Position numbers and translations under genes: made by a program. The notes beneath the pieces were generated by a model. It saw only the letters and a program-made list of their open reading frames with translations. It made no database searches and had not been told where the DNA came from. From positions 2,108,001-2,172,000 of the forward strand of contig OY762251.1 of NCBI GenBank assembly GCA_963665395.2: 64,000 bases of DNA, written 5' to 3'. Origin of the DNA: Bin87 sp963665395. Its GTDB lineage: Bacteria; Chloroflexota; Dehalococcoidia; Lucifugimonadales; UBA3495. Below are positions 17,588 through 25,727 of the stretch, one piece after another (positions within the stretch are counted from its first letter, which is position 1; each line of letters opens with the position of its first letter).

Positions 17588-17886
17588 TGGAGGTTCCCTT
17601 TCCGTACACTGACCTGAGCGACGCAAAGTCCCGCCCTGCCGTAGTTCTCGCTGACGTGGGGATGGGTGATTGGATATTGTGCGAAATTACCAGCCGCCGG
17701 CGTCAAAGGCCGGGGGACATCATGATTACGCAAGGTGATATGCAGAATGGCGCGCTGGATAGAGACAGTTGGGCGCGCCCCGGCCGCCTGCACGCTCTGA
17801 ACGCAGGGTTGTTTGAGGGCACAGTGGGCCGCCTCACCGACGCCAAGCTGGCGGAGATTTTGGCGGCGGCGCGGGCCCTGTTCTGA
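17572..17886 (+). CDS. MazF/PemK-family endoribonuclease toxin
   Basis: 104-residue MazF-like protein: MVGDVVEVPFPYTDLSDAKS at the N-terminus, RPAVVLADVG next, then the C-terminal helix LTDAKLAEILAAARALF. MazF enzymes cut single-stranded RNA at short motifs. The start is taken as the GTG at 17572, because GGGAGG at 17562-17567 is well spaced and homologues begin near GDVV; an earlier GTG at 17560 is possible. It overlaps the end of the orphan specificity gene by 16 bases. No MazE-type antitoxin is seen next to it. It is the second antitoxin-less toxin of the island. Confidence 0.85.
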   Translation: MVGDVVEVPFPYTDLSDAKSRPAVVLADVGMGDWILCEITSRRRQRPGDIMITQGDMQNGALDRDSWARPGRLHALNAGLFEGTVGRLTDAKLAEILAAARALF

Positions 17887-17905
17887 TGCTGCCGGGCCGC
17901 CGCCG

Positions 17906-19375
17906 CTAAATCTCCGGCCGCTCCCGATGCCACGTCGTTGCCTGCTGGTAGGCGTGAGCGGTGTTCAACAGTTTGTCTTCGGCCAGGTGTGGGCCGATCA
18001 GTTGCAATCCCACCGGCATCCCGTCGCTGAACCCGCACGGGACCGACATGGCCGGCAGCCCCGCCACGTTCACCGGAAGGGTGTAGATGTCCACCAGGTA
18101 CATCCGCACCGGGTCATCCGTCAGCTCCCCGATGGGGAACGCGACCACCGGCGAGACCGGCGCCGCCAATACGTCCACTTCCCCAAAGACGCGGGCAAAA
18201 TCCTGCCGGATCAGGGTTCTAACCTGCTGCGCCTTGTGGTAGTAGGCGTCGTAGTATCCCGAGGACAGGGCGAACGCGCCCAGCATGATGCGCCGCTTCA
18301 CCTCAGCCCCGAAGCCGTCCTGCCGAGTGCGCTCCATCGCGGCCCACATATCGCCGTCTCCCCGGTGGGAATATCCGTACTTCACCCCGTCATAGCGAGC
18401 CAGGTTGGCGGAACATTCCGAGGGCGCGATGATGTAGTAACAGGCCAGCGCATACGCGGTCGTGGGCAGGGAAACTTCGCGGATTTCCGCCCCGAGGGCA
18501 GACAGCTGGTCGATGGCGGCAGAAACCGCTTCCCGGACTCCCGCATCCATTCCTTCCGCGAAGTATTCCCTGGGAACGCCAATACGCAAACCGGAAATAT
18601 CACCCGTCAGGCCGGCGGAGTAATCGGGTACGGGGTCCGGCAGCGAAGTGGCGTCGCGGGGGTCGTGGCCGGCGATGGCCTGGAGCGCCAGGGCACAGTC
18701 GGCGGCGTCCCGGGCCAACGGCCCGACTTGGTCCAGCGACGAGGCGTAGGCCACCAACCCATAGCGGCTCACCCGCCCGTAGGTCGGTTTAAGGCCGGTG
18801 ACGCCGCAGAACGACGCCGGCTGCCGGATGCTGCCCCCGGTGTCGGTGCCCAGGGCGAAGGAAGTCGCGCCGGCCGCCACCGCGGCCGCGGAACCGCCGC
18901 TGCTCCCTCCCGGTACGCGGTCTGTGTTCCAGGGGTTCCGGGTCGGGAAGAACGCGGAATTCTCCGTAGAAGACCCCATGCCGAACTCGTCCATGTTGCC
19001 CTTGCCCAGGAGCACCGCTCCCTGCTCCCGGAGGCGCGCCACGGCGGTGGCATCGTACACCGGAACGTATTCAGCCAGCATTCGGGAGGCGCAGGTGGTG
19101 GCAACGCCTTTGGTGCACAGCAGATCCTTAATCTGCATGGGTACGCCGGTGAGGGCAGCGCCCTCGCCGGCCGCGATGCGGCGGTCGGCCTCGGCGGCCT
19201 GCCGTCGGGCGACATCGGCAGTCACGGTCAGGTACGCGGACAATCGCCCGTCCACCGCCGCAATGCGTTCCAGAAAGGCTTCGGTGAGTTCCGCGCTGCT
19301 GATTTCTCCGTCTGCCAGCAGACGGGAAGCCTCGGATACGGTGAGTTGCCAGAGTTCGGACACCGTTTCACTCAT
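17906..19375 (-). CDS. gatA: Glutamyl-tRNA(Gln)/aspartyl-tRNA(Asn) amidotransferase subunit A
   Basis: 489-residue amidase-signature protein, the glutaminase subunit of GatCAB, which converts Glu-tRNA(Gln) to Gln-tRNA(Gln). The Ser-cisSer-Lys triad is visible as K83 (PMQIKDLL), S158 (VPGGSSGGS) and S182 (DTGGSIRQP), matching GatA spacing. FCGVTGLKPTYGRVSRYGL is the diagnostic GatA block. The ATG overlaps the 3' end of gatC by eight bases, so the two are translationally coupled. gatB is not in the window. Confidence 0.95.
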   Translation of the reverse strand: MSETVSELWQLTVSEASRLLADGEISSAELTEAFLERIAAVDGRLSAYLTVTADVARRQAAEADRRIAAGEGAALTGVPMQIKDLLCTKGVATTCASRMLAEYVPVYDATAVARLREQGAVLLGKGNMDEFGMGSSTENSAFFPTRNPWNTDRVPGGSSGGSAAAVAAGATSFALGTDTGGSIRQPASFCGVTGLKPTYGRVSRYGLVAYASSLDQVGPLARDAADCALALQAIAGHDPRDATSLPDPVPDYSAGLTGDISGLRIGVPREYFAEGMDAGVREAVSAAIDQLSALGAEIREVSLPTTAYALACYYIIAPSECSANLARYDGVKYGYSHRGDGDMWAAMERTRQDGFGAEVKRRIMLGAFALSSGYYDAYYHKAQQVRTLIRQDFARVFGEVDVLAAPVSPVVAFPIGELTDDPVRMYLVDIYTLPVNVAGLPAMSVPCGFSDGMPVGLQLIGPHLAEDKLLNTAHAYQQATTWHRERPEI

Positions 19376-19658
19376 CCAGTACGGCGCGAACCTGGAAAAA
19401 GTCGCCCCGGCGTTGCGGGGCGTTGAGCAGGGAAGCTTCCGATTCCAGGCTGCCGGCCGGTTCGTCCTCTCTCAATACCGTATCCAACCCGGCCACGTGG
19501 GAGGTCGGCGGCACGCCATCGGTATCGAGGGATTGCAGCGCCTCAAACTGGTCCAGGATGTCGGAGAGCTGACGGGCGAAAACCTCGGTTTCGGCTTCCG
19601 TCAGCGAAATTCGCGCCAGGGCGGCAATGTGTTCTACCTGGGAACGGTCAATGGGCAT
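19368..19658 (-). CDS. gatC: Glutamyl-tRNA(Gln) amidotransferase subunit C
   Basis: 96-residue subunit that wraps around GatA and helps it fold. The pattern VEHIAALARISLTEAETEVF followed by ILDQFEALQSLDTDGVPPTSH is diagnostic for GatC. The ATG at 19658 is chosen because the longer frame upstream (to 19763) runs antisense-like into the membrane-protein gene. It overlaps gatA, which lies downstream. Confidence 0.93.
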   Translation of the reverse strand: MPIDRSQVEHIAALARISLTEAETEVFARQLSDILDQFEALQSLDTDGVPPTSHVAGLDTVLREDEPAGSLESEASLLNAPQRRGDFFQVRAVLDE

Positions 19659-19690
19659 TGGCAGTCCAGCCTTTCTGGAAGGAGACACGG

Positions 19691-19987
19691 CTACTCGAGT
19701 AGATTTCCGTTGACGCCGATGACCGAAAGAATGACGTATCCGGCGACGGCCAAGCTCAACCATTCAAGAGTGCGAAAAAACATCCGGGCCAAGCTGAAAC
19801 GCCTTTCCGTGCCCCAAGTATCCCGCAGTTCGCCGAAAAATCCCCCCGATAGCGCAGCAATTGAGAACAAGAAGATGATGGTTGGGTTAAGCGAAAGCCA
19901 AACGAGGGCGATGGGTACGATCACCAACAGGGCGGCGCTGATGATGGAAACCGCTAGCCATTCCCGGTTAGAGGCAAAACGCGCCAT
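19691..19987 (-). CDS. Small membrane protein
   Basis: 98-residue hydrophobic protein with two or three predicted membrane segments (VSIISAALLVIVPIALVWLS, IIFLFSIAALSGGFFG and a C-terminal LSLAVAGYVILSVIG). No family is recognised. It lies 32 bases upstream of gatC and 10 bases downstream of another small membrane protein, so the two may form a pair. The Shine-Dalgarno is weak (GAG close to the ATG). Confidence 0.5.
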   Translation of the reverse strand: MARFASNREWLAVSIISAALLVIVPIALVWLSLNPTIIFLFSIAALSGGFFGELRDTWGTERRFSLARMFFRTLEWLSLAVAGYVILSVIGVNGNLLE

Positions 19988-19997
19988 ATCTCAAAGC

Positions 19998-20192
19998 TCA
20001 TTTTGGCGAGTTCGGGACTCCGAACAGCACAGCGGCGAAGCACCCCAGACTGCAACCGAAAAGCGAGATTTCCAGCATGACCTTCAGATACCACTCCCAG
20101 TCACTAGGAAACGTGAAGATCCCCCAGATGCCGAGGAAGAAGAAGATCGTCCCCATTACGATCCCGGCGATTTTGTCGGCTTTGGTTTCCAT
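19998..20192 (-). CDS. Small two-segment membrane protein
   Basis: 64-residue protein with two membrane segments (IVMGTIFFFLGIWGIFTF and a second around LEISLFGCSLGCFAAVLFG). GGGAGG eight bases before the ATG supports it as a real gene. It is followed 10 bases later by another small membrane gene. Function unknown. Confidence 0.55.
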   Translation of the reverse strand: METKADKIAGIVMGTIFFFLGIWGIFTFPSDWEWYLKVMLEISLFGCSLGCFAAVLFGVPNSPK

Positions 20193-20235
20193 ATCGGAGC
20201 CTCCCGTTCACCATTATACAGGCCCGACCCCACGC

Positions 20236-21084
20236 CTAGCTCATTTCCGAGCCGCCGGATACGCTGATGCTCAGCCCCGTCATGTAGTCGGACTCCGCCG
20301 AGGACAGGAAAGCTGCCATGCGGGCGATGTCGTCTCCCTGGGCAATGCGGCCCAAGGGCACGCGTATCTCACGCTCTCGCACCATCAGGGCGCGGTGCTC
20401 CTCGCCGGAGGTTCCTTCGGGAGCCAGGGCGGCGGCGATAAAGTCAACGCGTTCGGTATCCACCAGGCCGGGGCAGATGGCGTTCACGTTGACCCGGTAG
20501 GGCGCCATCTCATGCGCCAAGGACTGAGTGAAACCGATGACGGCGAACTTGCTGGCGCAGTAGGCCCCGTAGCGGGCGATGCCGCGCTTGCCGGCCCCGG
20601 ACGATATGTTGATGATCTTGCCGGGGCCGCCCCGTCCCACCATGTGGCGGCACACGGCCCGGCTGACCAGGTAGGTTCCCCGGACGTTGACGCGCATAAC
20701 CTCGTCAAATGCGTCTTCTTCCAGCTCAACGATGAGCACCCGGTCCCGCCCCGGACGAGAGCCCGCGTTGTTGACCAGTATATCGATTTTGCCGAACTCA
20801 TTGAGAGTGTCGGTCACCATCGCATCAACCTGCGCGCTGTCCGAAACGTCGTAGTACAGGCCCAGGCTGTGGCGCCCCATCCCCTGAATCTCCTCCACCA
20901 CGCTGGGCAAGCCGCGCCAACCATCCAGACGGTCTTCGGTGCGGATAGCATCCAGGGACGCCTCGACATCGGTTACCACCACGTCCGCGCCTTCCGAGGC
21001 CAGGCGGGTTGCGATGGCGCGGCCGATGCCGTGGCGTCCGCCGGCGCCGGTAACGAGGGCAGTTTTTCCGTTCAGGTCGTACAT
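20236..21084 (-). CDS. Short-chain dehydrogenase/reductase
   Basis: 282-residue classical SDR with the N-terminal nucleotide-binding motif in a slightly expanded form (TGAGGRHGIGRAIA), the NNAG motif (DILVNNAGS), the catalytic Ser in IINISSGAGK and the YxxxK pair in RYGAYCASKFAV. It oxidises or reduces a small alcohol/ketone with NAD(P). It lies at the end of a minus-strand run including two hydratases and an aldolase, suggesting a shared catabolic pathway. Substrate unknown. Confidence 0.9.
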   Translation of the reverse strand: MYDLNGKTALVTGAGGRHGIGRAIATRLASEGADVVVTDVEASLDAIRTEDRLDGWRGLPSVVEEIQGMGRHSLGLYYDVSDSAQVDAMVTDTLNEFGKIDILVNNAGSRPGRDRVLIVELEEDAFDEVMRVNVRGTYLVSRAVCRHMVGRGGPGKIINISSGAGKRGIARYGAYCASKFAVIGFTQSLAHEMAPYRVNVNAICPGLVDTERVDFIAAALAPEGTSGEEHRALMVREREIRVPLGRIAQGDDIARMAAFLSSAESDYMTGLSISVSGGSEMS

Positions 21085-21111
21085 ACAGGTGCGCTCCTGT
21101 GGGGTAAGCGT

Positions 21112-21984
21112 CTAACGGCCACCGGGCCAATTCACTTGGTGGTCGTGGTGGTGCAAAGCGTAAGCGCCGCCGGCGGTGTGAACCACCAATTGATGTCCGA
21201 AAGCATCGGCCAAAACCGACTCCAGAAGCACTTCATCCGGCGGGCCGTAAGCGATCAAGCGCCCATTGATCACGGCCACGTCGCTGGCTCTGGTTGAAAC
21301 GCAAGTCAGGTTGTGGGTACACATGATGACCGTGGTTCCCTGGTCTCGCAACCGGTCAACGATATCAAGGAAACGGTGCTGAGCGGTTGGGTCCAAGCCG
21401 GCCATCGGCTCGTCGAGCAACAGAATTGCCGGTTCGGAGGCAATGGCGCGAGCCAACAGGGCCCTGCGACGCTGGCCGCCGGATAACTCCCCAATACCGC
21501 GTCCTCTCAGGTCAGCCAAGTCCACGGTGGCCAGCGCTGCTGCGGCGGCTTCGCGGTTCGCCCGACTGTGGGCTTTGAACAAGCCGCGTTGCGGCGTCAA
21601 ACCCATCATCGCCACGTCCCAGACCGAAACCGGAAAATTCCAGTCCACCTGCTCCGATTGCGGCACGAACCCGATGCGCTTCAGCATCTCTTGGCTGGGA
21701 TGGCCGAGGACGGTGACCTTGCCGTGGGTCGGCTCCACAAGGCCCACCACCGACTTCAGCAATGAGGACTTGCCGCCCCCGTTGGGACCGATAATGCCTG
21801 ACAAACTGCCCTTTGCGATTGAGAAGCAGACATTATCCAACGCCACTACCGGCCCGTAGCTCACGCTCAAGTTCTCGAAGGCCAACGCCTGTGGGGTAGA
21901 GCCGTCGTGGGTGTGGCTCTGGCCGTTGCGTAAATGGGTGTGACCGTGTCCAGCATGGTCGTGGGGGGGGTTATGATTGATCAT
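21112..21984 (-). CDS. Metal-type ABC transporter ATP-binding protein with His-rich tails
   Basis: 290-residue ATPase of the ZnuC/MntB-type (zinc/manganese) importer group. Walker A is GPNGGGKSS, the signature is LSGGQRRRALLARA, Walker B is ILLLDEP and the H-loop is MCTHNLT. The first 30 residues are unusually rich in histidine (HNPPHDHAGHGHTH) and the C-terminus has HHHDH, which fits metal binding. The ATG at 21984 lies six bases after the VOC gene stop; the longer frame overlaps that gene. The partner permease and binding protein are not adjacent, so it may work with components elsewhere. Confidence 0.85.
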   Translation of the reverse strand: MINHNPPHDHAGHGHTHLRNGQSHTHDGSTPQALAFENLSVSYGPVVALDNVCFSIAKGSLSGIIGPNGGGKSSLLKSVVGLVEPTHGKVTVLGHPSQEMLKRIGFVPQSEQVDWNFPVSVWDVAMMGLTPQRGLFKAHSRANREAAAAALATVDLADLRGRGIGELSGGQRRRALLARAIASEPAILLLDEPMAGLDPTAQHRFLDIVDRLRDQGTTVIMCTHNLTCVSTRASDVAVINGRLIAYGPPDEVLLESVLADAFGHQLVVHTAGGAYALHHHDHQVNWPGGR

Positions 21985-21989
21985 GGTTT

Positions 21990-22916
21990 CTACCGGTACC
22001 AGTCGTCGCCGGCCGGAGGCCACGGGTTTTCGGCGTCCAGGACCTGCGAGAGTTGGGTGAACGCGCCTCGGAAAGTGGCGGGATGAAGCCAAATGCTATT
22101 GAAGCCGAGGTTGGTGTAGTTATCGGTGCGCCGCGACGTGGTGAAACGGACGTCCTGGGTTTGGAGATAGGCGTCGGTGGCCAACGAATCGGCGATCTCG
22201 TAGATGGTGAGATAAATCCCCTCCCCGTAACGGGCCAGGAAGCGCCCCGATGGGGAATCCGGGCTGGTCGGCTGCGCCAGTTCGATGAAAGTATCGCCCC
22301 CGGTCAGCGGAAGAACCGCGATCTCCAGGTCAGTGAAGCTGATTTCGAACCTGCGGGTGGGTTGCAACCCGAACATTCGGCTCCAGTGAGCAATGGCCGC
22401 GTCCAGATCGTTGACAATCACGGCCATCTGGCGCAGCTGAAGCGTGCCGGCCTGGTGATTGGAAGCCGGCCAGTCCGGACCGGCCGCCGGCCACGGATTG
22501 TCCGGGTCGGTCACCTCGATTATTTCCAGGAAGGCGCCGTTGCAGGAGGCCGGATGCAGGAACGCGGAACGGCTGCCGTCATGCTCGGTTTCGCCGGTGA
22601 TACGGACGCCGAGGTCTCGCAAATGGGGGATGAGACGGTCGTACTCCGTGGTCTCAAAGATCATCAGGTACGGGGCCTCGCCGCGACGTTGGAGGAAACG
22701 AGCTCCGGCAGAAGTTTCCTGATTGGTCAAAGATCGGGTTGGAGCCAGCAGTTCCACGAACGTGCCGTTGCCGGCCGGCAACACCGCGTTGTCCAAACCA
22801 AACTGCGGGAGAGAGCCGGTCCGGGATGGGTTCATTCCCAGAATGCGACCGTAGAGGTCCACAGCTTCGGGGAGGTCGTTGACCATCATCGCGATTTGTC
22901 GAAGTTTGTGCAGCAT
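21990..22916 (-). CDS. Two-domain VOC (glyoxalase/dioxygenase-fold) protein
   Basis: 308-residue protein with two tandem VOC modules. The first starts LRQIAMMVNDLPEAVDLYGRI and the second starts LRQMAVIVNDLDAAIAHWSRMF near residue 160. Conserved acidic ends (FLEIIEVTDP and FTQLSQVLDA) close each module. VOC proteins include glyoxalases, epimerases and extradiol dioxygenases; the metal-ligand set is incomplete, so activity is not predicted. It lies between the hydratases and the ABC ATPase in the minus-strand run. Confidence 0.82.
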   Translation of the reverse strand: MLHKLRQIAMMVNDLPEAVDLYGRILGMNPSRTGSLPQFGLDNAVLPAGNGTFVELLAPTRSLTNQETSAGARFLQRRGEAPYLMIFETTEYDRLIPHLRDLGVRITGETEHDGSRSAFLHPASCNGAFLEIIEVTDPDNPWPAAGPDWPASNHQAGTLQLRQMAVIVNDLDAAIAHWSRMFGLQPTRRFEISFTDLEIAVLPLTGGDTFIELAQPTSPDSPSGRFLARYGEGIYLTIYEIADSLATDAYLQTQDVRFTTSRRTDNYTNLGFNSIWLHPATFRGAFTQLSQVLDAENPWPPAGDDWYR

Positions 22917-23000
22917 AGTATGCGAAAGTGTCGGTTGGCCATCAGCCGACGAGCGTGTCCCCCGGCAACGGTGGATCGGCGAAAACCACCAACCGGATGA

Positions 23001-23441
23001 TTAATGGCGCGATGGCAAATCCAACCGGGCGGTGCCGATTACGTAAGGTCGGTCAGGAACCGGGCCGGTCATCGTGATGTCGCACTGGACGTGGTTCCCA
23101 GCTTCGTCCTGGTCGGTGTCGCTGATCTGGATGCCCACGTGCAATGGCTGATTGTGAGGAACAGTGCCCCGGAACACCAGGTCCAGATCGGCTAAAGCGC
23201 CGACACCCGCCCAATCGGTGAGCACCCGGGATATCAGCGCCATGGTCATGATGCCGGGGACGATGGGGGCGTCCAGTCCAACCTTTTCCGCCTCAGCCTG
23301 GTCGGTGAATCGGTTGGGCGCCGGGTTGCCCCACAGCGAGCAGAAGTCCACGACTTGATCGTCGGCGACGGATAGGATAGCCGGACCTATTTCGTCGCCC
23401 AATTCCACGTCTTCAAAATACAATTTGGCCGATTGAGACAT
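23001..23441 (-). CDS. MaoC-like hydratase/dehydratase domain protein
   Basis: 146-residue hot-dog-fold protein (YFEDVELGDEIG at the start, IVPGIMTMALISRVL in the central helix). The usual hydratase motif D-x-N-P-x-H-x-D is altered to GNPAPNRFTD, so catalysis may depend on its partner. The ATG at 23441 is preferred over a GTG at 23453 because it leaves an eight-base gap after the upstream MaoC gene. The two form an N-terminal/C-terminal MaoC pair, probably a heteromeric enoyl-CoA hydratase. Confidence 0.83.
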   Translation of the reverse strand: MSQSAKLYFEDVELGDEIGPAILSVADDQVVDFCSLWGNPAPNRFTDQAEAEKVGLDAPIVPGIMTMALISRVLTDWAGVGALADLDLVFRGTVPHNQPLHVGIQISDTDQDEAGNHVQCDITMTGPVPDRPYVIGTARLDLPSRH

Positions 23442-23449
23442 AATGGACG

Positions 23450-23902
23450 TCACTCCCTCACAACCTGGGAACGCTGCACGTCAGCCACCACTACGCCGTC
23501 CTGATTGCTGAAGGTGGTTTCCCAAACGACGTGAACCATCGTGCCGGAGCGTCCGGTCTTGGTGTACACGTCCTTGAGATGGGACGACGCCGTCAGGCGG
23601 TCGCCCACCACGATAGGAGCCCGGGGTTCCACGCGCTGACCGCCATGGAACTGGCGCCGGCCGAATTGGAGCTTAATGTCGGGCAATTCGCCACGCTCGA
23701 AGAGCGCGCAAAGGGTGGGCGGAGCGACCTGGTTTGCGTACCCGGCGGCGCGAGCGGAATCGGGATCGATAAAGACGGGGTTGTCATCGCCTACGCTGCG
23801 GACGTAGGTATCGACAATCTCTTTCGTCACCTCGAAAGGGCCGGACTCATGCTCGACGCCATAGAGGGAGTGGTCGTACTCGTAGTCAATTTCGGTGGGC
23901 AT
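23450..23902 (-). CDS. MaoC N-terminal-type (FAS1-like) dehydratase
   Basis: 150-residue hot-dog-fold protein with FEVTKEIVDTYVRSVGDDNP and FGRRQFHGGQRVEPRAPIVV, typical of the FAS1-like dehydratase domain family that partners with MaoC. AGGAG upstream of the ATG at 23902 fixes the start; the longer frame runs into the PHP gene. It probably dimerises with the product of the next gene to hydrate an acyl-CoA. Confidence 0.84.
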   Translation of the reverse strand: MPTEIDYEYDHSLYGVEHESGPFEVTKEIVDTYVRSVGDDNPVFIDPDSARAAGYANQVAPPTLCALFERGELPDIKLQFGRRQFHGGQRVEPRAPIVVGDRLTASSHLKDVYTKTGRSGTMVHVVWETTFSNQDGVVVADVQRSQVVRE

Positions 23903-23934
23903 GGATCGCGCTCCTGAGTGGACGGTGGGGTGAG

Positions 23935-24615
23935 TCAGCCGACAGGTACGGCGGCGGTGTGATTGGTCAAAATTCGTTCCATGTACATGGGCCTGAAGTC
24001 CCTTGACATGAGGGCTTCGACCAGTTCCAGCTCGTTGTGGATATTGGCCTGAAACTCCGTTACGGCCCTTCCAATGTGACTGGCCAAGTGGGCGTCGCTG
24101 CCCCCGGTACCCAGATAACCCATGCGCTGGCACAGGTCTTCGGCCCGTTCGTTCTCCTCGGGCTTGCTGCCCGCGTTGACCCGTTCGACGATGGACACGT
24201 CAGCAAAGGCTTCGCCCTGCGCCATATACTCCACCAGGCCGATCCCGAAGCGTCCGGGGTGAGCCGGAACCACGTAGCCGCCATGGTGACGCGCCGCCTT
24301 GATCAGCTCACGCCCGTCCATTTTCACGTCGCCAAAATCAATATCGCGGGCCAGACCGGGGGTGATGTTGTACACCAGCATATGGCCGAAGCAGGTGTCC
24401 AGTTCTGCCCCTTTGAGCACCAGTACGCCGTAGTTACCGGCCAACTGGGAGTAATCGGCATCAAAGTCAAACTGGCGATGCTCGGTGAGGACGATGCCGT
24501 CGATAGTGTACCCGCGCTTGCGGAGTACTTGAATGAACTTGAGGTACTGTTCAACAGTAGCGCGCGAGTCGTCGGACGCCACCGAGTGGCAATGCAGGTC
24601 AAGGTACGTGGTCAA
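23935..24615 (-). CDS. PHP-domain metal-dependent phosphoesterase
   Basis: 226-residue PHP protein. Motif I is LDLHCHSVASDDS (H8, H10), motif II is LTEHRQFDF, and later metal ligands lie in HPGRFGIG and TGGSDAHLASHIG. PHP enzymes hydrolyse phosphate esters with a trinuclear metal site; bacterial stand-alone members act on nucleotides or sugar phosphates. The TTG at 24615 is the best start, because GGAGG lies seven bases before it and homologues begin close to LDLHCHS. The ATG at 24651 is an alternative. It heads the hydratase operon. Confidence 0.85.
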   Translation of the reverse strand: MTTYLDLHCHSVASDDSRATVEQYLKFIQVLRKRGYTIDGIVLTEHRQFDFDADYSQLAGNYGVLVLKGAELDTCFGHMLVYNITPGLARDIDFGDVKMDGRELIKAARHHGGYVVPAHPGRFGIGLVEYMAQGEAFADVSIVERVNAGSKPEENERAEDLCQRMGYLGTGGSDAHLASHIGRAVTEFQANIHNELELVEALMSRDFRPMYMERILTNHTAAVPVG

Positions 24616-24790
24616 AACAAGGCCTCCGCGCCAGCTAAATGATCTGCGCATGGCAGACCGCCAACAGCCGATTATATGTTGCGCAGTTAGCGGATGCAAC
24701 TGCGAAGCTTCGAGGGTAGCGTTGCAATTTAGGTGGTTCAGTTTCCCAGCGGGGTATCCGAGCGACTAAAACTGCTGCTACGCCAACGGG

Positions 24791-24815
24791 ATTGCCACGC
24801 TGCGCTCGCAATGAC
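24791..24815. repeat. Solo arm of the dispersed repeat
   Basis: ATTGCCACGCTGCGCTCGCA followed by ATGAC matches the inner arm of the 146-bp element (reverse complement of GTCATTGCGAGCGCAGCGTG). It sits in the 265-base gap between the PHP and aldolase genes, which holds no gene. Confidence 0.6.
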
Positions 24816-24880
24816 AAAAACCAAACCACCTAAAACGGAACGCTATCGCTTCGAGCGAAAGTTCCAACCGAAGGCGCGCG

Positions 24881-25654
24881 TCAGGCGCGGATGTCAGCGA
24901 GGAACCGCCCGGCGCTCTGGCGAATAAAGTCCCCAATGTTGACCGACATCAGGCGCACGCCCCGCTCGGCGAACTGGCGGTAGCGGGCCACGTTGTCCAC
25001 GGTCATGCCGGCGCCGGCCACGCCGATGACCTTGCCTTCCGCCAGCGTGCCGTCGATGACCTGGGTGATGGCGTCATCTACTTCCGCCGGCGGCGGCATA
25101 CCCATGGCCTGGGTCAGATCACTGCTGCCCACCAGGATAGCGTCAACGCCGTCCACGCTGGCGATTTCGCGGACGTTGGCGACAGCCTCGGGTGTTTCCA
25201 CCATGCAGATGACCAGCGTCTCGCGGTTGGCCGCCTCGTAGTATTCGGCCGACGGCAGGCCGCTGCCCAAGCGGTTGGTGCGCCCGCCCGTGGCGCTGCT
25301 CCGATCACCCATCGGGTAGTAGTGGGAGGCCTGGGAAACGGCCTCCGCCTCGGCCCGAGTATTGACGTGGGGCACAATCAGACCCTGGGCGCCACGATCC
25401 AGGAACCGCAGCAGAGTGGAAGGCTCGGCGTTGGGCACCCGCACCACCGGAGTGATGTCGTGCAACTCAGCGGCTCGGATCATGTTCTCCGATTCCGAAT
25501 CGTTGGACGACCCATGTTCGCAGTCAATCCATACCCAGTCGAAACCCAATACGCCGAACATTTCCACGACGATGGGGGCGTAAAAGTTGACGCTGCCTCC
25601 GACGGCGATCTCGCCCTCGAGCAGCTTGGCCTTGGCGCGGTTGGTTCTAACCAT
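24881..25654 (-). CDS. HpcH/HpaI-family aldolase
   Basis: 257-residue class II pyruvate aldolase (2,4-dihydroxyhept-2-ene-1,7-dioate aldolase/citrate-lyase-beta-like). Marks are GFDWVWIDCEHGSSND, VPHVNTRAEAEAVSQASHYY with the following Arg-rich loop (GGRTNRLG), MVETPEAVANV and ILVGSSDLTQAMG. It cleaves or forms a C-C bond with pyruvate and a metal ion. The ATG at 25654 is used because AGGAG lies ten bases upstream; the frame continues to 25726 but that part crosses the palindromic repeat at 25675-25702. It is the first gene of the minus-strand catabolic run. Confidence 0.9.
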   Translation of the reverse strand: MVRTNRAKAKLLEGEIAVGGSVNFYAPIVVEMFGVLGFDWVWIDCEHGSSNDSESENMIRAAELHDITPVVRVPNAEPSTLLRFLDRGAQGLIVPHVNTRAEAEAVSQASHYYPMGDRSSATGGRTNRLGSGLPSAEYYEAANRETLVICMVETPEAVANVREIASVDGVDAILVGSSDLTQAMGMPPPAEVDDAITQVIDGTLAEGKVIGVAGAGMTVDNVARYRQFAERGVRLMSVNIGDFIRQSAGRFLADIRA

Positions 25655-25674
25655 AATGGGCGCTCCTGGTTCGC

Positions 25675-25702
25675 GTAGGGGCGAATAATTATTCGCCCCT
25701 AC
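25675..25702. repeat. 28-bp perfect palindrome, copy 3 (intergenic)
   Basis: This is the same sequence as copy 1, placed between the aldolase start and the 3' end of rnpB. On the minus strand the flanks (CGATGT before and GCG after) also match the flanks of the two intragenic copies, so the repeat unit is a little longer than the palindrome, about 35 bp. It could act as a bidirectional RNA hairpin. Confidence 0.9.
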
Positions 25703-25727
25703 ATCGTCGCAAATGATAGTTCTCACG

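Noticed and set aside
15983..17626. Minus-strand frame of 547 codons over the toxin and specificity genes
   Set aside because: The opposite strand carries three genes with recognised folds, start sites and overlaps; this frame shows no motif.
17813..19426. Plus-strand frame of 537 codons opposite gatA
   Set aside because: Shadow of gatA, which has an intact catalytic triad.
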